From: Sulfitobacter pontiacus
GTDB lineage: Bacteria; Pseudomonadota; Alphaproteobacteria; Rhodobacterales; Rhodobacteraceae
Direction of reading: 5' to 3'
DNA length: 64,000 nucleotides
Assembly: GCF_040790665.1 (NCBI RefSeq)
Contig: NZ_CP160849.1
Location: 62,001 to 126,000, forward strand
The notes under the pieces were generated by a model. That model made no database searches and was not told the DNA's origin. It was given only the letters and a program-made list of their open reading frames with translations. Positions 8,684 through 18,430 of the stretch are shown here, piece by piece; within the stretch, counting starts at the first letter, position 1, and the number at the start of each line of letters is the position of its first letter. A program made the position numbers and the translations under genes.

Positions 8684-9043
8684 TCAGCCAAAGAATTCCT
8701 CGCGCACGATCTTGCCATTGGCCACGTGGTAGATGGCGACCTCTTTCATCTCCATCTCGGTGCCGCTGTCCTTTTCGCGCGCCGCAACATCAAAGATGAC
8801 GGCAAAACGGTCATCGCCGTGGAGCATCGGGTCGCTGACATCCTGACGCGTCACCTCCATCGCGCTGTCCCACCACGCATGCTTGCCCTTGATGCCCTCA
8901 AGGCCCTGCGTCTCGCGCCCGTTTCCGTGGTCCATCCCCTCAACCGACACGGCGTCCTGCGCGTAAAGCCGATCAAGGTTCGCCACCTCATGGCCCTCGC
9001 GGCAGCCTTTTACCAACGCATCTGCGATCTCTTTCAATTCCAT
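8684..9043 (-). CDS. SnoaL/NTF2-like small protein
   Basis: The 119-aa protein (from MELKEIADALVKGCREG) has the size and alternating pattern of the NTF2-like/SnoaL fold: an N-terminal helix with LYAQDAVSVEG, a central HAWWDSAMEV, and a terminal strand pair ending GKIVREEFFG. Members bind small ligands or act as isomerases; this one matches uncharacterised stress-type relatives. The start at 9043 is chosen because GAGGGGG precedes it by a normal distance, making a longer upstream start unnecessary. Its stop abuts the stop of the convergent Hint gene with no base between. Confidence 0.75.
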   Translation of the reverse strand: MELKEIADALVKGCREGHEVANLDRLYAQDAVSVEGMDHGNGRETQGLEGIKGKHAWWDSAMEVTRQDVSDPMLHGDDRFAVIFDVAAREKDSGTEMEMKEVAIYHVANGKIVREEFFG

Positions 9044-9173
9044 TGTCACACCCCCTCTGGTTTCATCTGCCCCCATCATACCGCAGTTTCGCGCCTACCC
9101 CCAAGAAAATGCCACCACCCGCCTGATCCAAGCAGACTTGCGCGTGTGTTCGGGCGTGGATATATGCCAATCC

Positions 9174-10793
9174 ATGTTGGATACCCCCTCAAACCGCCCC
9201 GCTTTGCCTGCCGAAATCGCTCGGCGTCGCACCTTTGCGATCATTTCCCACCCCGATGCGGGGAAAACCACGCTGACAGAGAAATTCCTGCTGTTCGGCG
9301 GGGCGATCCAGATGGCCGGTCAGGTCCGCGCCAAGGGCGAGGCGCGACGCACCCGCTCTGACTTTATGGCGATGGAAAAAGACCGCGGCATCTCTGTCTC
9401 GGCTTCGGCCATGTCCTTCGATTTCATGAACAAGGGCACGAATTTCCGCTTTAACCTTGTGGATACGCCCGGCCACTCTGACTTTTCAGAAGATACCTAC
9501 CGCACGCTGACCGCCGTTGACGCGGCTGTGATGGTGATTGACGGGGCGAAAGGCGTGGAGAGCCAGACGCAAAAGCTGTTCGAGGTCTGCCGCATGCGCG
9601 ACCTGCCGATCCTGACATTCTGTAACAAGATGGACCGCGAAAGCCGCGATGTCTTCGAGATCATCGACGAGATTCAGGAAAACCTTGCCATTGATGTGAC
9701 CCCTGCAAGCTGGCCCATCGGCGTGGGCCGCGACTTTATCGGCTGCTACGACATCCTGCGCGACCGGCTTGAACTGATGGACCGTGCCGACCGGAACAAG
9801 GTCGCTAAGAGCATTGCGATCGAAGGGTTGGATGACCCGAAGCTGGCCGAACACGTACCCGCCGCCCTGCTTGAAAAACTGCGCGAAGACCTTGAGATGG
9901 TACGCGAGCTGATGCCGCCGCTGGATGCGGCGCTGATGGCCGAAGGGTCGTTGACACCGATCTGGTTCGGCTCTGCGATCAACAGCTTTGGCGTCAAGGA
10001 ACTGATGGACGGGATCGCCACCTACGGCCCCGAACCGCAGATTCAATCGGCAGAGCCAAGACAGATTTTACCTGAAGAACCAAAGGTTTCCGGCTTTGTC
10101 TTCAAGGTTCAGGCGAACATGGACCCCAAGCACCGCGACCGCGTGGCTTTTGTCCGTCTGGCGTCGGGCCACTTTACCCGTGGCATGAAACTGACCCATG
10201 TGCGGTCCAAGAAAACCATGTCTGTCACCAACCCCGTGATGTTCCTTGCCGCCGACCGCGAGCTGGCCGAGGAAGCATGGGCCGGTGACATCATCGGCAT
10301 TCCCAACCACGGGCAGCTGCGCATCGGTGACACCCTGACCGAGGGCGAGGCGATCCGCGTCAGTGGCATCCCGTCCTTCGCGCCAGAGCTGTTGCAGGGC
10401 GTGCGCGCGGGCGATCCGATGAAATCGAAACACCTTGAAAAAGCGCTGATGCAATTCGCCGAAGAAGGTGCAGCGAAGGTCTTTAAACCCGCCATCGGCT
10501 CGGGCTTTGTTGTGGGCGTCGTCGGGCAGCTACAGTTCGAAGTGCTCGCCAGCCGGATCGAACTGGAATACGGGCTGCCGGTGCGGTTCGAACAATCGCA
10601 GTTCACCTCGGCTCGATGGGTGAACGGTGACCGGCAAGCCGTTGATAAGTTTACAGAAGCCAATAAACAGCATATCGCCCATGACCACGATGGCGACATC
10701 GTTTACTTGACGCGGCTGCAATGGGATATCGACCGTGTGGACCGCGATTACCCCGATGTGCGCCTGACCGCGACCAAGGAAATGATGGTCTGA
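9174..10793 (+). CDS. prfC: Peptide chain release factor 3 (RF3)
   Basis: The 539-aa translational GTPase has G1 SHPDAGKTT (25-33), the RGISV switch I region, G3 DTPGHSDF (97-104) and G4 NKMD, followed by beta-barrel domains and the RF3-specific C-terminal domain. RF3 recycles RF1/RF2 from the ribosome after peptide release. The start at 9174 (MLDTPSNRPALP) gives the usual family length; an upstream in-frame TTG would add 12 residues of no conservation. The gene is monocistronic. Confidence 0.97.
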   Translation: MLDTPSNRPALPAEIARRRTFAIISHPDAGKTTLTEKFLLFGGAIQMAGQVRAKGEARRTRSDFMAMEKDRGISVSASAMSFDFMNKGTNFRFNLVDTPGHSDFSEDTYRTLTAVDAAVMVIDGAKGVESQTQKLFEVCRMRDLPILTFCNKMDRESRDVFEIIDEIQENLAIDVTPASWPIGVGRDFIGCYDILRDRLELMDRADRNKVAKSIAIEGLDDPKLAEHVPAALLEKLREDLEMVRELMPPLDAALMAEGSLTPIWFGSAINSFGVKELMDGIATYGPEPQIQSAEPRQILPEEPKVSGFVFKVQANMDPKHRDRVAFVRLASGHFTRGMKLTHVRSKKTMSVTNPVMFLAADRELAEEAWAGDIIGIPNHGQLRIGDTLTEGEAIRVSGIPSFAPELLQGVRAGDPMKSKHLEKALMQFAEEGAAKVFKPAIGSGFVVGVVGQLQFEVLASRIELEYGLPVRFEQSQFTSARWVNGDRQAVDKFTEANKQHIAHDHDGDIVYLTRLQWDIDRVDRDYPDVRLTATKEMMV

Positions 10794-10835
10794 CTTGGGC
10801 TTGCCAGCCCGACCGACGCACCGCAAACTGGCCCC

Positions 10836-11780
10836 ATGACTGATGTGACATGGGGCATCGCCTCTACCATTCTGGCACCGACGCGCGACATATTGCAGTT
10901 CGCCGCCTATCATCTGGCGGCGGGCGCGCAGCGGCTGTACATCTATCTGGATGCGCCCAATGAGGAGGCCTTTGCCCATCTGGACGCCCATCCCAAGATC
11001 CGCGTCATCACCTGCGACGCGCGCTATTGGAAGCAGCGCAAACGTGACCGGCCAGACGCCCACCAGCAACGCCAGACGGCAAACGCGACCCACGCCTACA
11101 ACCGCCGCCGCGAGGTGGACTGGCTGATCCACATGGACGCGGACGAGTATCTGGTCGCAGGCCGCCCGATCGCTGACATTCTGGCCGATATCCCGCAAGC
11201 TGCGCCCGCCACCCGCATCCGCCCGATGGAGCAGCTTTCAGGCGATCCGACGGCGTTCAAGGGCTTCATCCCCGCCGGCCCCGACCGCGCGCGCATTGTG
11301 GCAGAGCTTTATCCGACCTATGGCGCTTATTTGAAGGGCGGGTTTCTCAGCCATCTTGCGGGCAAGGTATTTGTCCGCACGGGGCTGCCGAATATGCATC
11401 TGCGCATCCACAACGTCTTTCAAAAGGGCGAGATGCTGGAGTGTCGCGACGCCCCGCCCGACATCACGCTGGCCCATGCCCATGCGAAAACATGGGACGA
11501 CTGGATCGCCGCCTACCGCTACCGCGTCACCAAGGGCAGCTACCGCCCCGAACTGCGCCCCAACCGTCCCTATGAGCAAGGCGGTCTGTCGCTCAACGAC
11601 CTTTTCTCGATGATAGAGAGTGAAAGCGGCGAGGACGGGTTACGCGCGTTTTTCGACGAAGTCTGCGCAGATACCCCGGAATTGCGCAGCCGCCTGCGCG
11701 ACCACGGGCTGCTACGCGAGGTTGATCTGGCGCTGCCCAACCAACTGGCAACACATTTCCCCCGTTTCACAGGGCTTTAG
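10836..11780 (+). CDS. Glycosyltransferase family 2-like protein (Glyco_tranf_2_4)
   Basis: The 314-aa protein begins like bacterial GT2/GT92-type enzymes (WGIASTILAPTRDILQFAAYHLAAGA) and carries a DxD-like metal/nucleotide-sugar motif, LIHMDADEYL, around residue 104. Relatives in Rhodobacterales are uncharacterised, probably acting on surface polysaccharides. No signal peptide is visible. It stands 42 bases after prfC on the same strand, without functional relation to it. Acceptor and donor are unknown. Confidence 0.8.
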   Translation: MTDVTWGIASTILAPTRDILQFAAYHLAAGAQRLYIYLDAPNEEAFAHLDAHPKIRVITCDARYWKQRKRDRPDAHQQRQTANATHAYNRRREVDWLIHMDADEYLVAGRPIADILADIPQAAPATRIRPMEQLSGDPTAFKGFIPAGPDRARIVAELYPTYGAYLKGGFLSHLAGKVFVRTGLPNMHLRIHNVFQKGEMLECRDAPPDITLAHAHAKTWDDWIAAYRYRVTKGSYRPELRPNRPYEQGGLSLNDLFSMIESESGEDGLRAFFDEVCADTPELRSRLRDHGLLREVDLALPNQLATHFPRFTGL

Positions 11781-11890
11781 CGCATCCATTTGACGCGACG
11801 GGGAGTCTTTGTTAATGGGTGCAGAACATGTCGCGGAGAGCCTCCGCCCCTTGGGCCATGCGGGCCGACATGAATGCTGCCGCGGGCCAA

Positions 11891-11920
11891 GTGTATGTCC
11901 GCTATCATCGGACACACATG
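11891..11920 (+). promoter_or_regulatory. Start-codon stem-loop of the DEAD-box helicase mRNA
   Basis: GTATGTCCG pairs with CGGACACAC (8 of 9 positions plus flanks) around loop CTATCAT, and the 3' arm ends directly at the ATG at 11918. No strong Shine-Dalgarno sequence precedes the start. Such a hairpin could restrict ribosome access; this role is inferred only. Confidence 0.4.
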
Positions 11921-13537
11921 ACAAAATTTTCTGATCTAAACCTTAATCCTAAAGTCCTGAAAGCCATTGATGAGGCCGGGTATGAAACCCCCACGCCGAT
12001 TCAGGCCGGCGCGATCCCCCCTGCCCTTGAAGGCAAGGATGTCTTGGGAATCGCCCAAACAGGCACCGGCAAAACTGCCAGCTTTACCCTGCCCATGATC
12101 ACCCTGCTTGCCCGTGGCCGCGCCCGCGCCCGGATGCCGCGCAGTCTGGTGCTGTGCCCCACGCGGGAACTGGCGGCACAGGTGGCCGAGAACTTCGACA
12201 CCTATACCAAGCACCTGAAACTGACCAAAGCGCTGCTGATCGGCGGTGTGTCGTTCGGAGAGCAGGACAAGCTGATCGACAAGGGCGTTGACGTTTTGAT
12301 CGCCACGCCCGGCCGTCTGATCGACCATTTTGAGCGCGGCAAGCTGATCTTGTCCGACGTGAAGATCATGGTCGTGGACGAAGCCGACCGGATGCTGGAT
12401 ATGGGGTTCATCCCCGATATCGAACGCATCTTCCAGATGACGCCCTTTACCCGTCAAACGCTGTTCTTCTCGGCCACGATGGCCCCCGAGATCGAGCGGA
12501 TTACGAACACCTTCCTCTCTGCGCCCGAGCGTATCGAAGTCGCCCGTCAGGCCACCACGAGCGAGAATATCGAGCAAGGCGTGCTGATGTTCAAAGCCTC
12601 GCGCAAGGACCGCGAAGCGACGGAAAAACGCAAAGTGCTGCGTGCGTTGATCGACGCCGAAGGCGACAAATGCACCAACGCGATCATCTTCTGCAACCGC
12701 AAGATGGATGTGGATACGGTCGCTAAGTCGTTGAAAAAATACGGCTATGACGCGGCTCCGATCCATGGGGATCTTGATCAAAGCCAGCGGACCAAAACAC
12801 TGGAAGGGTTCCGCAACGGCGATCTGCGCTTCCTTGTTGCCTCTGACGTGGCCGCGCGCGGCCTTGATGTGCCGTCGGTCAGCCACGTGTATAACTACGA
12901 CGTGCCCTCCCATGCCGAGGATTACGTGCACCGGATCGGCCGCACGGGTCGCGCGGGACGTGATGGCAAGGCAATCATGATCTGCGTCCCGCGGGACGAA
13001 AAGAACCTCGAAGACGTTGAACGTCTGGTACAGCGCGAGATCCCGCGCCTCGACAACCCCTTGGGCGGTTCGGAGGCAAAAGTGGCTCCCGCGGCAGAGA
13101 CCAAGACAACCGATGCCCCCGCTGCGAAATCCGATGAGGCGACCAAATCTGAAAAGCCCAAACGCACCCGCACGCGCAGCCGTAAAAAGCCTGATGCGGC
13201 TAAGGTTGACGCTGAACAGACAGAGACGGCGCAGGCGGACAGCCCTAAGGCTGACAAACCCGATGCCAAAGCGGACGCCAAATCTGATGCAAAGCCGCAA
13301 GACAAAAAGTCGGACAAACCAGCCAAGGATTCCGCAGACAAGGCCCCTGCCCAAAAGGCAGACGCCGCTCAGGACGACAAACCCAACAACCGTCGCGGTG
13401 GCCGTGGCGGGCGCGGTGATAACAACCGCAATGACAACAACCGTCAGCAGAACAACCGCAACGACAACCGCGTCGTCGGTCTGGGCGATCACACGCCCGA
13501 GTTCATCGGCCTAAGCTTTGCCGAACGTCGCGAATAA
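11918..13537 (+). CDS. DEAD-box ATP-dependent RNA helicase (RhlE-like)
   Basis: The 539-aa enzyme has all DEAD-box motifs in order: Q motif (TPTPIQ), I AQTGTGKT, Ia PTRELA, II VDEADRMLD, III SAT, V ARGLDVPSV and VI HRIGRTGRAGR. The catalytic core ends near residue 390. The C-terminus is a long Lys/Ala/Asp-rich disordered tail closing in an RGG-type and Asn/Arg-rich segment (RRGGRGGRGDNNRNDNN), typical of RNA-binding tails of RhlE/CsdA-like helicases. It probably remodels structured RNA in ribosome assembly or mRNA decay. The start MTKFSDLNLNPKVL matches the family. Confidence 0.95.
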   Translation: MTKFSDLNLNPKVLKAIDEAGYETPTPIQAGAIPPALEGKDVLGIAQTGTGKTASFTLPMITLLARGRARARMPRSLVLCPTRELAAQVAENFDTYTKHLKLTKALLIGGVSFGEQDKLIDKGVDVLIATPGRLIDHFERGKLILSDVKIMVVDEADRMLDMGFIPDIERIFQMTPFTRQTLFFSATMAPEIERITNTFLSAPERIEVARQATTSENIEQGVLMFKASRKDREATEKRKVLRALIDAEGDKCTNAIIFCNRKMDVDTVAKSLKKYGYDAAPIHGDLDQSQRTKTLEGFRNGDLRFLVASDVAARGLDVPSVSHVYNYDVPSHAEDYVHRIGRTGRAGRDGKAIMICVPRDEKNLEDVERLVQREIPRLDNPLGGSEAKVAPAAETKTTDAPAAKSDEATKSEKPKRTRTRSRKKPDAAKVDAEQTETAQADSPKADKPDAKADAKSDAKPQDKKSDKPAKDSADKAPAQKADAAQDDKPNNRRGGRGGRGDNNRNDNNRQQNNRNDNRVVGLGDHTPEFIGLSFAERRE

Positions 13538-13567
13538 CCCCACGCACCACTGACAGAAACGATTAAA

Positions 13568-13595
13568 GGCGCAGAGCATCCTCTGCGCCTTTTTC
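13568..13595 (+). terminator. Rho-independent terminator of the helicase gene
   Basis: A perfect 9-bp stem (GGCGCAGAG / CTCTGCGCC) with tetraloop CATC is followed by TTTTTC. It is 30 bases after the helicase stop. Confidence 0.92.
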
Positions 13596-13649
13596 TTTGT
13601 CGCTACCGCTTTGCCTTGCAGCAGTTCCGGCGCGTCACACCCTGCCCCC

Positions 13650-13688
13650 AAAAACGCAAAACGCCGCGCATAGGGCTGCGCGGCGTTT
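13650..13688 (-). terminator. Rho-independent terminator of the nuo-birA-coaX-rnj block
   Basis: An 11-bp stem (AAACGCCGCGC / GCGCGGCGTTT) with an 8-base loop is followed on the minus strand by T-rich sequence (TTTTGCGTTTTTGG). It lies just after the rnj stop codon and ends the long minus-strand gene block. Confidence 0.85.
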
Positions 13689-13707
13689 CGGTGAGCGTGA
13701 GAGCGTT

Positions 13708-15375
13708 TTAGCTCAGGCGGCTGACCACGATGGTAACCTCGGGCTTTTTGCCGATCTCATCGTTGGCGGACTGACGCACAGTGCGCTTCAACCCATCGTG
13801 CAGCTTGTCGTCGTCGCGCAGGGTCTTGGCATTAGCACGGCCAAGGAACTGGGCCAAATCGGCTTCCAGCACGTCAACCAGCGACGTCTTGGACCGTCCT
13901 TGCTCTGGCAGACCCATGGCATCGACCCAAGGATCGCCCAAGGCTTCGTCATTCTCGTCCATGATGACGGTCACGGTGACGTGGCCGTTCAGCGCCATGC
14001 GGATACGGTCGCGCACAACGCCATCCATCGCGCCAATCTGGGTAGAGCCATCAAGGTAAGTCCGCCCGCTGTCGACATATTCAACGACCTTGGGCTCGTT
14101 GCCCGACAGGTCGATCATCATGCCGTTGACGGCCAAAACACCCTTCATCCCCTTGGCGTTGGCGATTTTAGCGTGCTCACGCAGGTGGCGGTGCTCACCG
14201 TGCATCGGGATCAGAATCTGCGGCTTGACCACGTCATGCAGCGTTTCCAGATCGGGACGGTTGGCGTGGCCCGACACGTGATACAGACCCGAGCTGTCGT
14301 CGACGATATCAACGCCCATCTCTGAGAATGCGTTGATCACCTTGATCACCCCACGCTCGTTGCCCGGAATGGTTTTGGAGGAGAACAGGAACATGTCCCC
14401 TTCCTTCATTTCCAGCCCCATGTATTTGCCGCGTGCCAGCTGTGCCGACGCCGCACGACGCTCCCCTTGCGACCCTGTCACCAGCAGCATCAGGTTCTCG
14501 CGCGGGATGCCGCGGGCTTCTTCCGGGCTCACGACCGGGGGGAAGTCCTTCATCACGCCGGTTTCAAGCGAGGCTTCGACCATGCGTTTCATCGCACGTC
14601 CCAGCAGCACAACCGACCGCCCTGCCCGTTCGCCCGCATCCGCCAGCGTCTTCACACGCGCGACGTTAGAGGCAAAGGTCGTCGCGACGACCATACCCTG
14701 CGCGGTGCCGAGCAGCTTTTCAATCTCTGGCCCGACGGTCGCTTCGGACCGGCCTGCATGCTGCGAGAAGACGTTGGTACTGTCACAGATCAGCGCCTTG
14801 ACGCCGTCCTTGGACACGTCGGCCCAAAGTTCGGGGTCGTAGGGTTCACCAACACCGGGTGTCATGTCGATCTTGAAGTCGCCCGAGTGGATCAGCCGAT
14901 CGCCGGCCACGTCGATCACCAGCGACGACGATTCAGGGATGGAGTGGGACATGGGCAGGAAGCCCACTTTGAACGGCCCTACGGTCGTTTGCTGCGGCCA
15001 AGGGGCCACGGTGGTCACCGCATCGTCGGGGTGGCCGTATTCGTCCATCTTGCGCTTGGCGATATTGGCGGTGAATTTCCGCGTGTAGATCGGCGCGCGC
15101 AGGCGATCATAGGTATGGGCCACGGCACCGATATGGTCTTCGTGAGCGTGGGTGATGAAAATCGCCTCGATCTGGTCGCGGCGTTCTTCAAGCCAGGCGA
15201 TATCGGGGATGATCAGATCCACGCCGGGGCTTGTGTCCATGTCGGGGAAGGCCACGCCAAGGTCGACAACAATCAGCCGCTCCTTACCGGGTTTCCCGTA
15301 TCCATAAACATAGGCATTCATGCCAATTTCACCTGCCCCACCGAGGGGCAGATAGATCAATCTTTCGCTGCTCAT
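13708..15375 (-). CDS. rnj: Ribonuclease J
   Basis: The 555-aa metallo-beta-lactamase/beta-CASP enzyme has the zinc motif HAHEDH at 76-81, an upstream DLGVAFPDMD element, and the beta-CASP region with RENLMLLVTGSQGE and later HVSGHA and PMHGEHRH motifs. RNase J has 5'-3' exo- and endonuclease activities in rRNA maturation and mRNA turnover and is the alphaproteobacterial counterpart of the Bacillus enzymes. It is the last gene of the block, 4 bases after coaX, and is followed by a strong terminator. Confidence 0.96.
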   Translation of the reverse strand: MSSERLIYLPLGGAGEIGMNAYVYGYGKPGKERLIVVDLGVAFPDMDTSPGVDLIIPDIAWLEERRDQIEAIFITHAHEDHIGAVAHTYDRLRAPIYTRKFTANIAKRKMDEYGHPDDAVTTVAPWPQQTTVGPFKVGFLPMSHSIPESSSLVIDVAGDRLIHSGDFKIDMTPGVGEPYDPELWADVSKDGVKALICDSTNVFSQHAGRSEATVGPEIEKLLGTAQGMVVATTFASNVARVKTLADAGERAGRSVVLLGRAMKRMVEASLETGVMKDFPPVVSPEEARGIPRENLMLLVTGSQGERRAASAQLARGKYMGLEMKEGDMFLFSSKTIPGNERGVIKVINAFSEMGVDIVDDSSGLYHVSGHANRPDLETLHDVVKPQILIPMHGEHRHLREHAKIANAKGMKGVLAVNGMMIDLSGNEPKVVEYVDSGRTYLDGSTQIGAMDGVVRDRIRMALNGHVTVTVIMDENDEALGDPWVDAMGLPEQGRSKTSLVDVLEADLAQFLGRANAKTLRDDDKLHDGLKRTVRQSANDEIGKKPEVTIVVSRLS

Positions 15376-15379
15376 ATGA

Positions 15380-16153
15380 CTAAGCGGTATCCTTGTTATA
15401 GTTATAAATCACGGTCAGGCCGTGCATCGTCAAATCATCTTGGTATGCATCAAACAGATCGACTGTCTGTTGAAAGAGCGGGGCCAGCCCGCCTGTGGCA
15501 ATCACGCGCATTTCGCGGCCGCGCTCAGCCTTTATTCGGGCACATATCTCACGGACGAGGCCAACATAACCCCAAAAAATGCCCGATTGTATGCAAGAGA
15601 CGGTATTTGTACCAATCACCGCCTGTGGTTTCGAGATGTCTACGTGAGGTAAGGCCGCTGCGGCGTTATGCAATGCCTCAAGGCTCAGGTTTACACCGGG
15701 GGCAATCACCCCGCCGATATAGGCCCCGTCCGTATCGACCACGTCAAAGGTCGTCGCCGTGCCGAAATCGACAATGATCAGATCACCGCCATAAAGATCA
15801 TGCCCCGCCACCGTGTTGACCAGACGGTCAGGCCCCACGGCGGTGCCTTCGTCAACGCGGACATCCACCGGTAGCAGGCAATCGGGTTTGCCCACCACAA
15901 TGGGCCGCGTGTCAAAATAGCGGTCCGCCAGAACGCGCAGGTTGAACACCACCCGCGGCACGGTCGAGCTGATGATGACATCGGTGATATCTGCCTCGAC
16001 GCCCTGAAACTTCATCAAGGTGCTGAGCCAGACGTAATATTGGTCAGAGGTACGCTGCCATTCGGTAGAGGTCCGCCACGTCCCGAGGAACCGCGCCCCG
16101 TCCCAGATCGAAAAGACTGTATTGGTGTTTCCGCAGTCAATCGCCAACAGCAT
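15380..16153 (-). CDS. coaX: Type III pantothenate kinase
   Basis: The 257-aa ASKHA-fold kinase shows the phosphate loop DCGNTNTVF near the start, the pantothenate/cation motif EGTAVGPDRLVN, and the second phosphate motif DFGTATTFDVV. It catalyses ATP-dependent phosphorylation of pantothenate, the first step of CoA synthesis. It lies between birA and rnj, a common order downstream of nuoN in Rhodobacterales. Confidence 0.96.
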   Translation of the reverse strand: MLLAIDCGNTNTVFSIWDGARFLGTWRTSTEWQRTSDQYYVWLSTLMKFQGVEADITDVIISSTVPRVVFNLRVLADRYFDTRPIVVGKPDCLLPVDVRVDEGTAVGPDRLVNTVAGHDLYGGDLIIVDFGTATTFDVVDTDGAYIGGVIAPGVNLSLEALHNAAAALPHVDISKPQAVIGTNTVSCIQSGIFWGYVGLVREICARIKAERGREMRVIATGGLAPLFQQTVDLFDAYQDDLTMHGLTVIYNYNKDTA

Positions 16154-16174
16154 GGCACATCCCTCCGCTCGCGC

Positions 16175-16966
16175 TTAGAAAAATACATCCGCCGCAGTGA
16201 TGGGCACGCGGCCTTTGGGGGTACGCAGGATCAGGTTGCCTTGCGCGTCCACGTCTTCGAACACACCACGGGTTTCGTCCTTCATGGTGCGCGCGACGAT
16301 CTCTTCGCCCAAACGCGCGGCATGGGACAACCACGCGGTACGGATGGGGGAAAACCCATAGGTCTGGAACTGCGTTTCCAACTGCGCATATTCCGCCGCC
16401 AGCGCATCCAAAAAGACCTCGGGCGGGACTACTTTGCCGGTCTCTGCCACGACGGAAACGGGGCGCAGGGCCCCTGCCTCGACCTGATCGGCACCGGGCG
16501 CATGGGCAAGGTTCACCCCGATTCCGATGGCCAGAAAATCACCGATGCTTTCCAGCAGGATGCCCGCGACCTTACCGCCGTTCAGCAGCACGTCGTTGGG
16601 CCACTTCAGGGTAAAGGCCCCCTCGTCCCGCGTGGTGGCGACAAAGGCGCGGCGCAGGGCAAGCGAGGCGACAAAGCTGCGCAGCGCCGCGGTCGAGGGG
16701 CTTTCGGACCGGCGCATCATCAGCGTCGCGGCAAAATTGCCCCGTGGCGTGGCCCAGGACCGACCGCGCCGACCGCGTGCGGCGGTCTGCTCCTGCGCGA
16801 GGATCCATGTGGACCCAGTTAGCACGCTCGCTTGGCGTGCCGCCTCGCTCAGCGTGGAATCGACGCTATCGAAAACCTGCCGCCCATAGCCATCGGGCCA
16901 AGACGCGTTCTGCGCCTTGGCCCCCGTTGCTCCCACAGTGGAAGCGCCATTGTTCACCGATGTCAC
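16175..16966 (-). CDS. birA: Biotin--[acetyl-CoA carboxylase] ligase
   Basis: This 263-aa protein has the catalytic biotin ligase domain with GRRGRSWATPRGNF (the adenylate-binding GRGRxG-like loop), LKWPNDVLL and GIGVNL motifs. There is no N-terminal DNA-binding HTH, so it is a monofunctional ligase, unlike E. coli BirA. It attaches biotin to carboxylase carrier domains, which in this window include MccA at 39259. It starts 7 bases after the nuoN stop and is presumably co-transcribed with nuo. Confidence 0.95.
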   Translation of the reverse strand: MTSVNNGASTVGATGAKAQNASWPDGYGRQVFDSVDSTLSEAARQASVLTGSTWILAQEQTAARGRRGRSWATPRGNFAATLMMRRSESPSTAALRSFVASLALRRAFVATTRDEGAFTLKWPNDVLLNGGKVAGILLESIGDFLAIGIGVNLAHAPGADQVEAGALRPVSVVAETGKVVPPEVFLDALAAEYAQLETQFQTYGFSPIRTAWLSHAARLGEEIVARTMKDETRGVFEDVDAQGNLILRTPKGRVPITAADVFF

Positions 16967-16973
16967 CGGCAGA

Positions 16974-18419
16974 TCAGTTGATCAGCGTCGCCGCTGCAGA
17001 GATCGCAGCAGTTTCGACGCCAAACATGTTCAGGATACCCACGACCATGATCACGGCAGAGGCAACAACGAACCCCGACAGCAGGCTGCTTTTGCCCTCG
17101 TCCAGACGGTCATCGCCTTCGGCACCGAAATACATCAGGAAAACGATACGCAGGTAATAATAGGCACCGATGGCCGAGGCGACGGCGCTGGCAACAACCA
17201 GCCAGACCAGCCCCGCATCCACACCCGCCTGCCAGACACCCAGCTTGGCGAAGAAGCCCAGCATCGGCGGCACACCAGCAAGCGAGAACAGCAGTACCAG
17301 CATCGCCAGCGCCTTACCCGGCGCGCGTTTGGAATACATGTTCAACGCCGAGATATCGGTCACCGGCTGGCCGTCTTTCTCCATCCCGAGGATGAAGGCA
17401 AAGGTGCCGATGTTCATGGTCACGTAGATCGCCAGATAGACCAGCATGGATTTGACACCCAGCTCGGTTCCGGCGGCAAGGCCGATCAGCGCATAGCCCA
17501 TGTGGGCGATCGAGGAATAGGCCATCAGGCGTTTGATGTTGGTCTGACCAATCGCGGCGACGGCACCAAGGAACATGGACAGAACCGACAGCAGCGCAAC
17601 GATCTGGCTCCAGTCGGCGACAGCATTGCCGAAGGCGTCATGCAGCACGCGGGCAAACAGCGCCATCGCGGCAACCTTGGGGGCTGTGGCGAAGAAAGCT
17701 GTAACCGGCGTCGGTGCGCCCTCGTAGACATCGGGCGTCCACATGTGGAACGGCACGGCCGAGACCTTGAACGCCAGACCGGAGACGACAAAGACGATCC
17801 CGAACAACAGGCCAATCGATGTCTGCCCTGCGCTCGCAAGGCTCATGACGCCCGCGAACTGCGTGGTGCCGGCGTAGCCATAGACCAGCGACACACCGTA
17901 CAGCAGCAGCCCCGAGGACAAAGCGCCCAGAACGAAATACTTCAACCCAGCTTCCGTCGATTTCACGCTGTCACGACGCAGAGAGGCGACGACATAAAGC
18001 GCCAGCGATTGCAGCTCGAGGCCCATATAAAGGGTCATCAGGTCGCCCGCGCTGACCATCATCATCATGCCGACAACGCTCAGCGCGATCAGCACAGGGT
18101 ATTCAAACCGCAGCAGCCCGCGCTTTTTCATATAGGCTTCGGACATCGCCAGCACCGCCGCCGCGCTGAGCAGCATGGTGACCTTGGCAAACCGGGCAAA
18201 GCTGTCTTCGACGAACAGACCGTTAAAGGCGATGCGCGTGGTGCCACCGCTGGTCATACCGATCCAGATCGCCAGCAGCGTCATCACGATTGCCGTGGCC
18301 CAGACGATCACCCCCGCGGCGGCGTCCTTGTTGGTGTAAACCGCCCCAAGCAGTGCCAGGATCGCGAAAAGCGCCAGCAGGATTTCGGGCAGGATGACAT
18401 TCAGATCAGCGGAAATCAT
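16974..18419 (-). CDS. nuoN: NADH-quinone oxidoreductase subunit N
   Basis: The 481-aa antiporter-like membrane subunit of complex I has about 14 hydrophobic segments, the conserved loop [19 protein letters not shown] and the proton-channel element around [15 protein letters not shown]. It is one of the proton-translocating modules of the membrane arm. It is the last nuo gene, 11 bases after nuoM and before birA. Confidence 0.97.
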   Translation of the reverse strand: MISADLNVILPEILLALFAILALLGAVYTNKDAAAGVIVWATAIVMTLLAIWIGMTSGGTTRIAFNGLFVEDSFARFAKVTMLLSAAAVLAMSEAYMKKRGLLRFEYPVLIALSVVGMMMMVSAGDLMTLYMGLELQSLALYVVASLRRDSVKSTEAGLKYFVLGALSSGLLLYGVSLVYGYAGTTQFAGVMSLASAGQTSIGLLFGIVFVVSGLAFKVSAVPFHMWTPDVYEGAPTPVTAFFATAPKVAAMALFARVLHDAFGNAVADWSQIVALLSVLSMFLGAVAAIGQTNIKRLMAYSSIAHMGYALIGLAAGTELGVKSMLVYLAIYVTMNIGTFAFILGMEKDGQPVTDISALNMYSKRAPGKALAMLVLLFSLAGVPPMLGFFAKLGVWQAGVDAGLVWLVVASAVASAIGAYYYLRIVFLMYFGAEGDDRLDEGKSSLLSGFVVASAVIMVVGILNMFGVETAAISAAATLIN

Positions 18420-18430
18420 CGCGCGGTCCT

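Noticed and set aside
11936..13492. A 518-codon open frame opposite the DEAD-box helicase
   Set aside because: The helicase has all motifs in the other strand; the antisense product has no family features.
13597..15777. Plus-strand open frames opposite rnj and coaX
   Set aside because: Both minus-strand genes are fully supported, and the antisense frames are composition artefacts.
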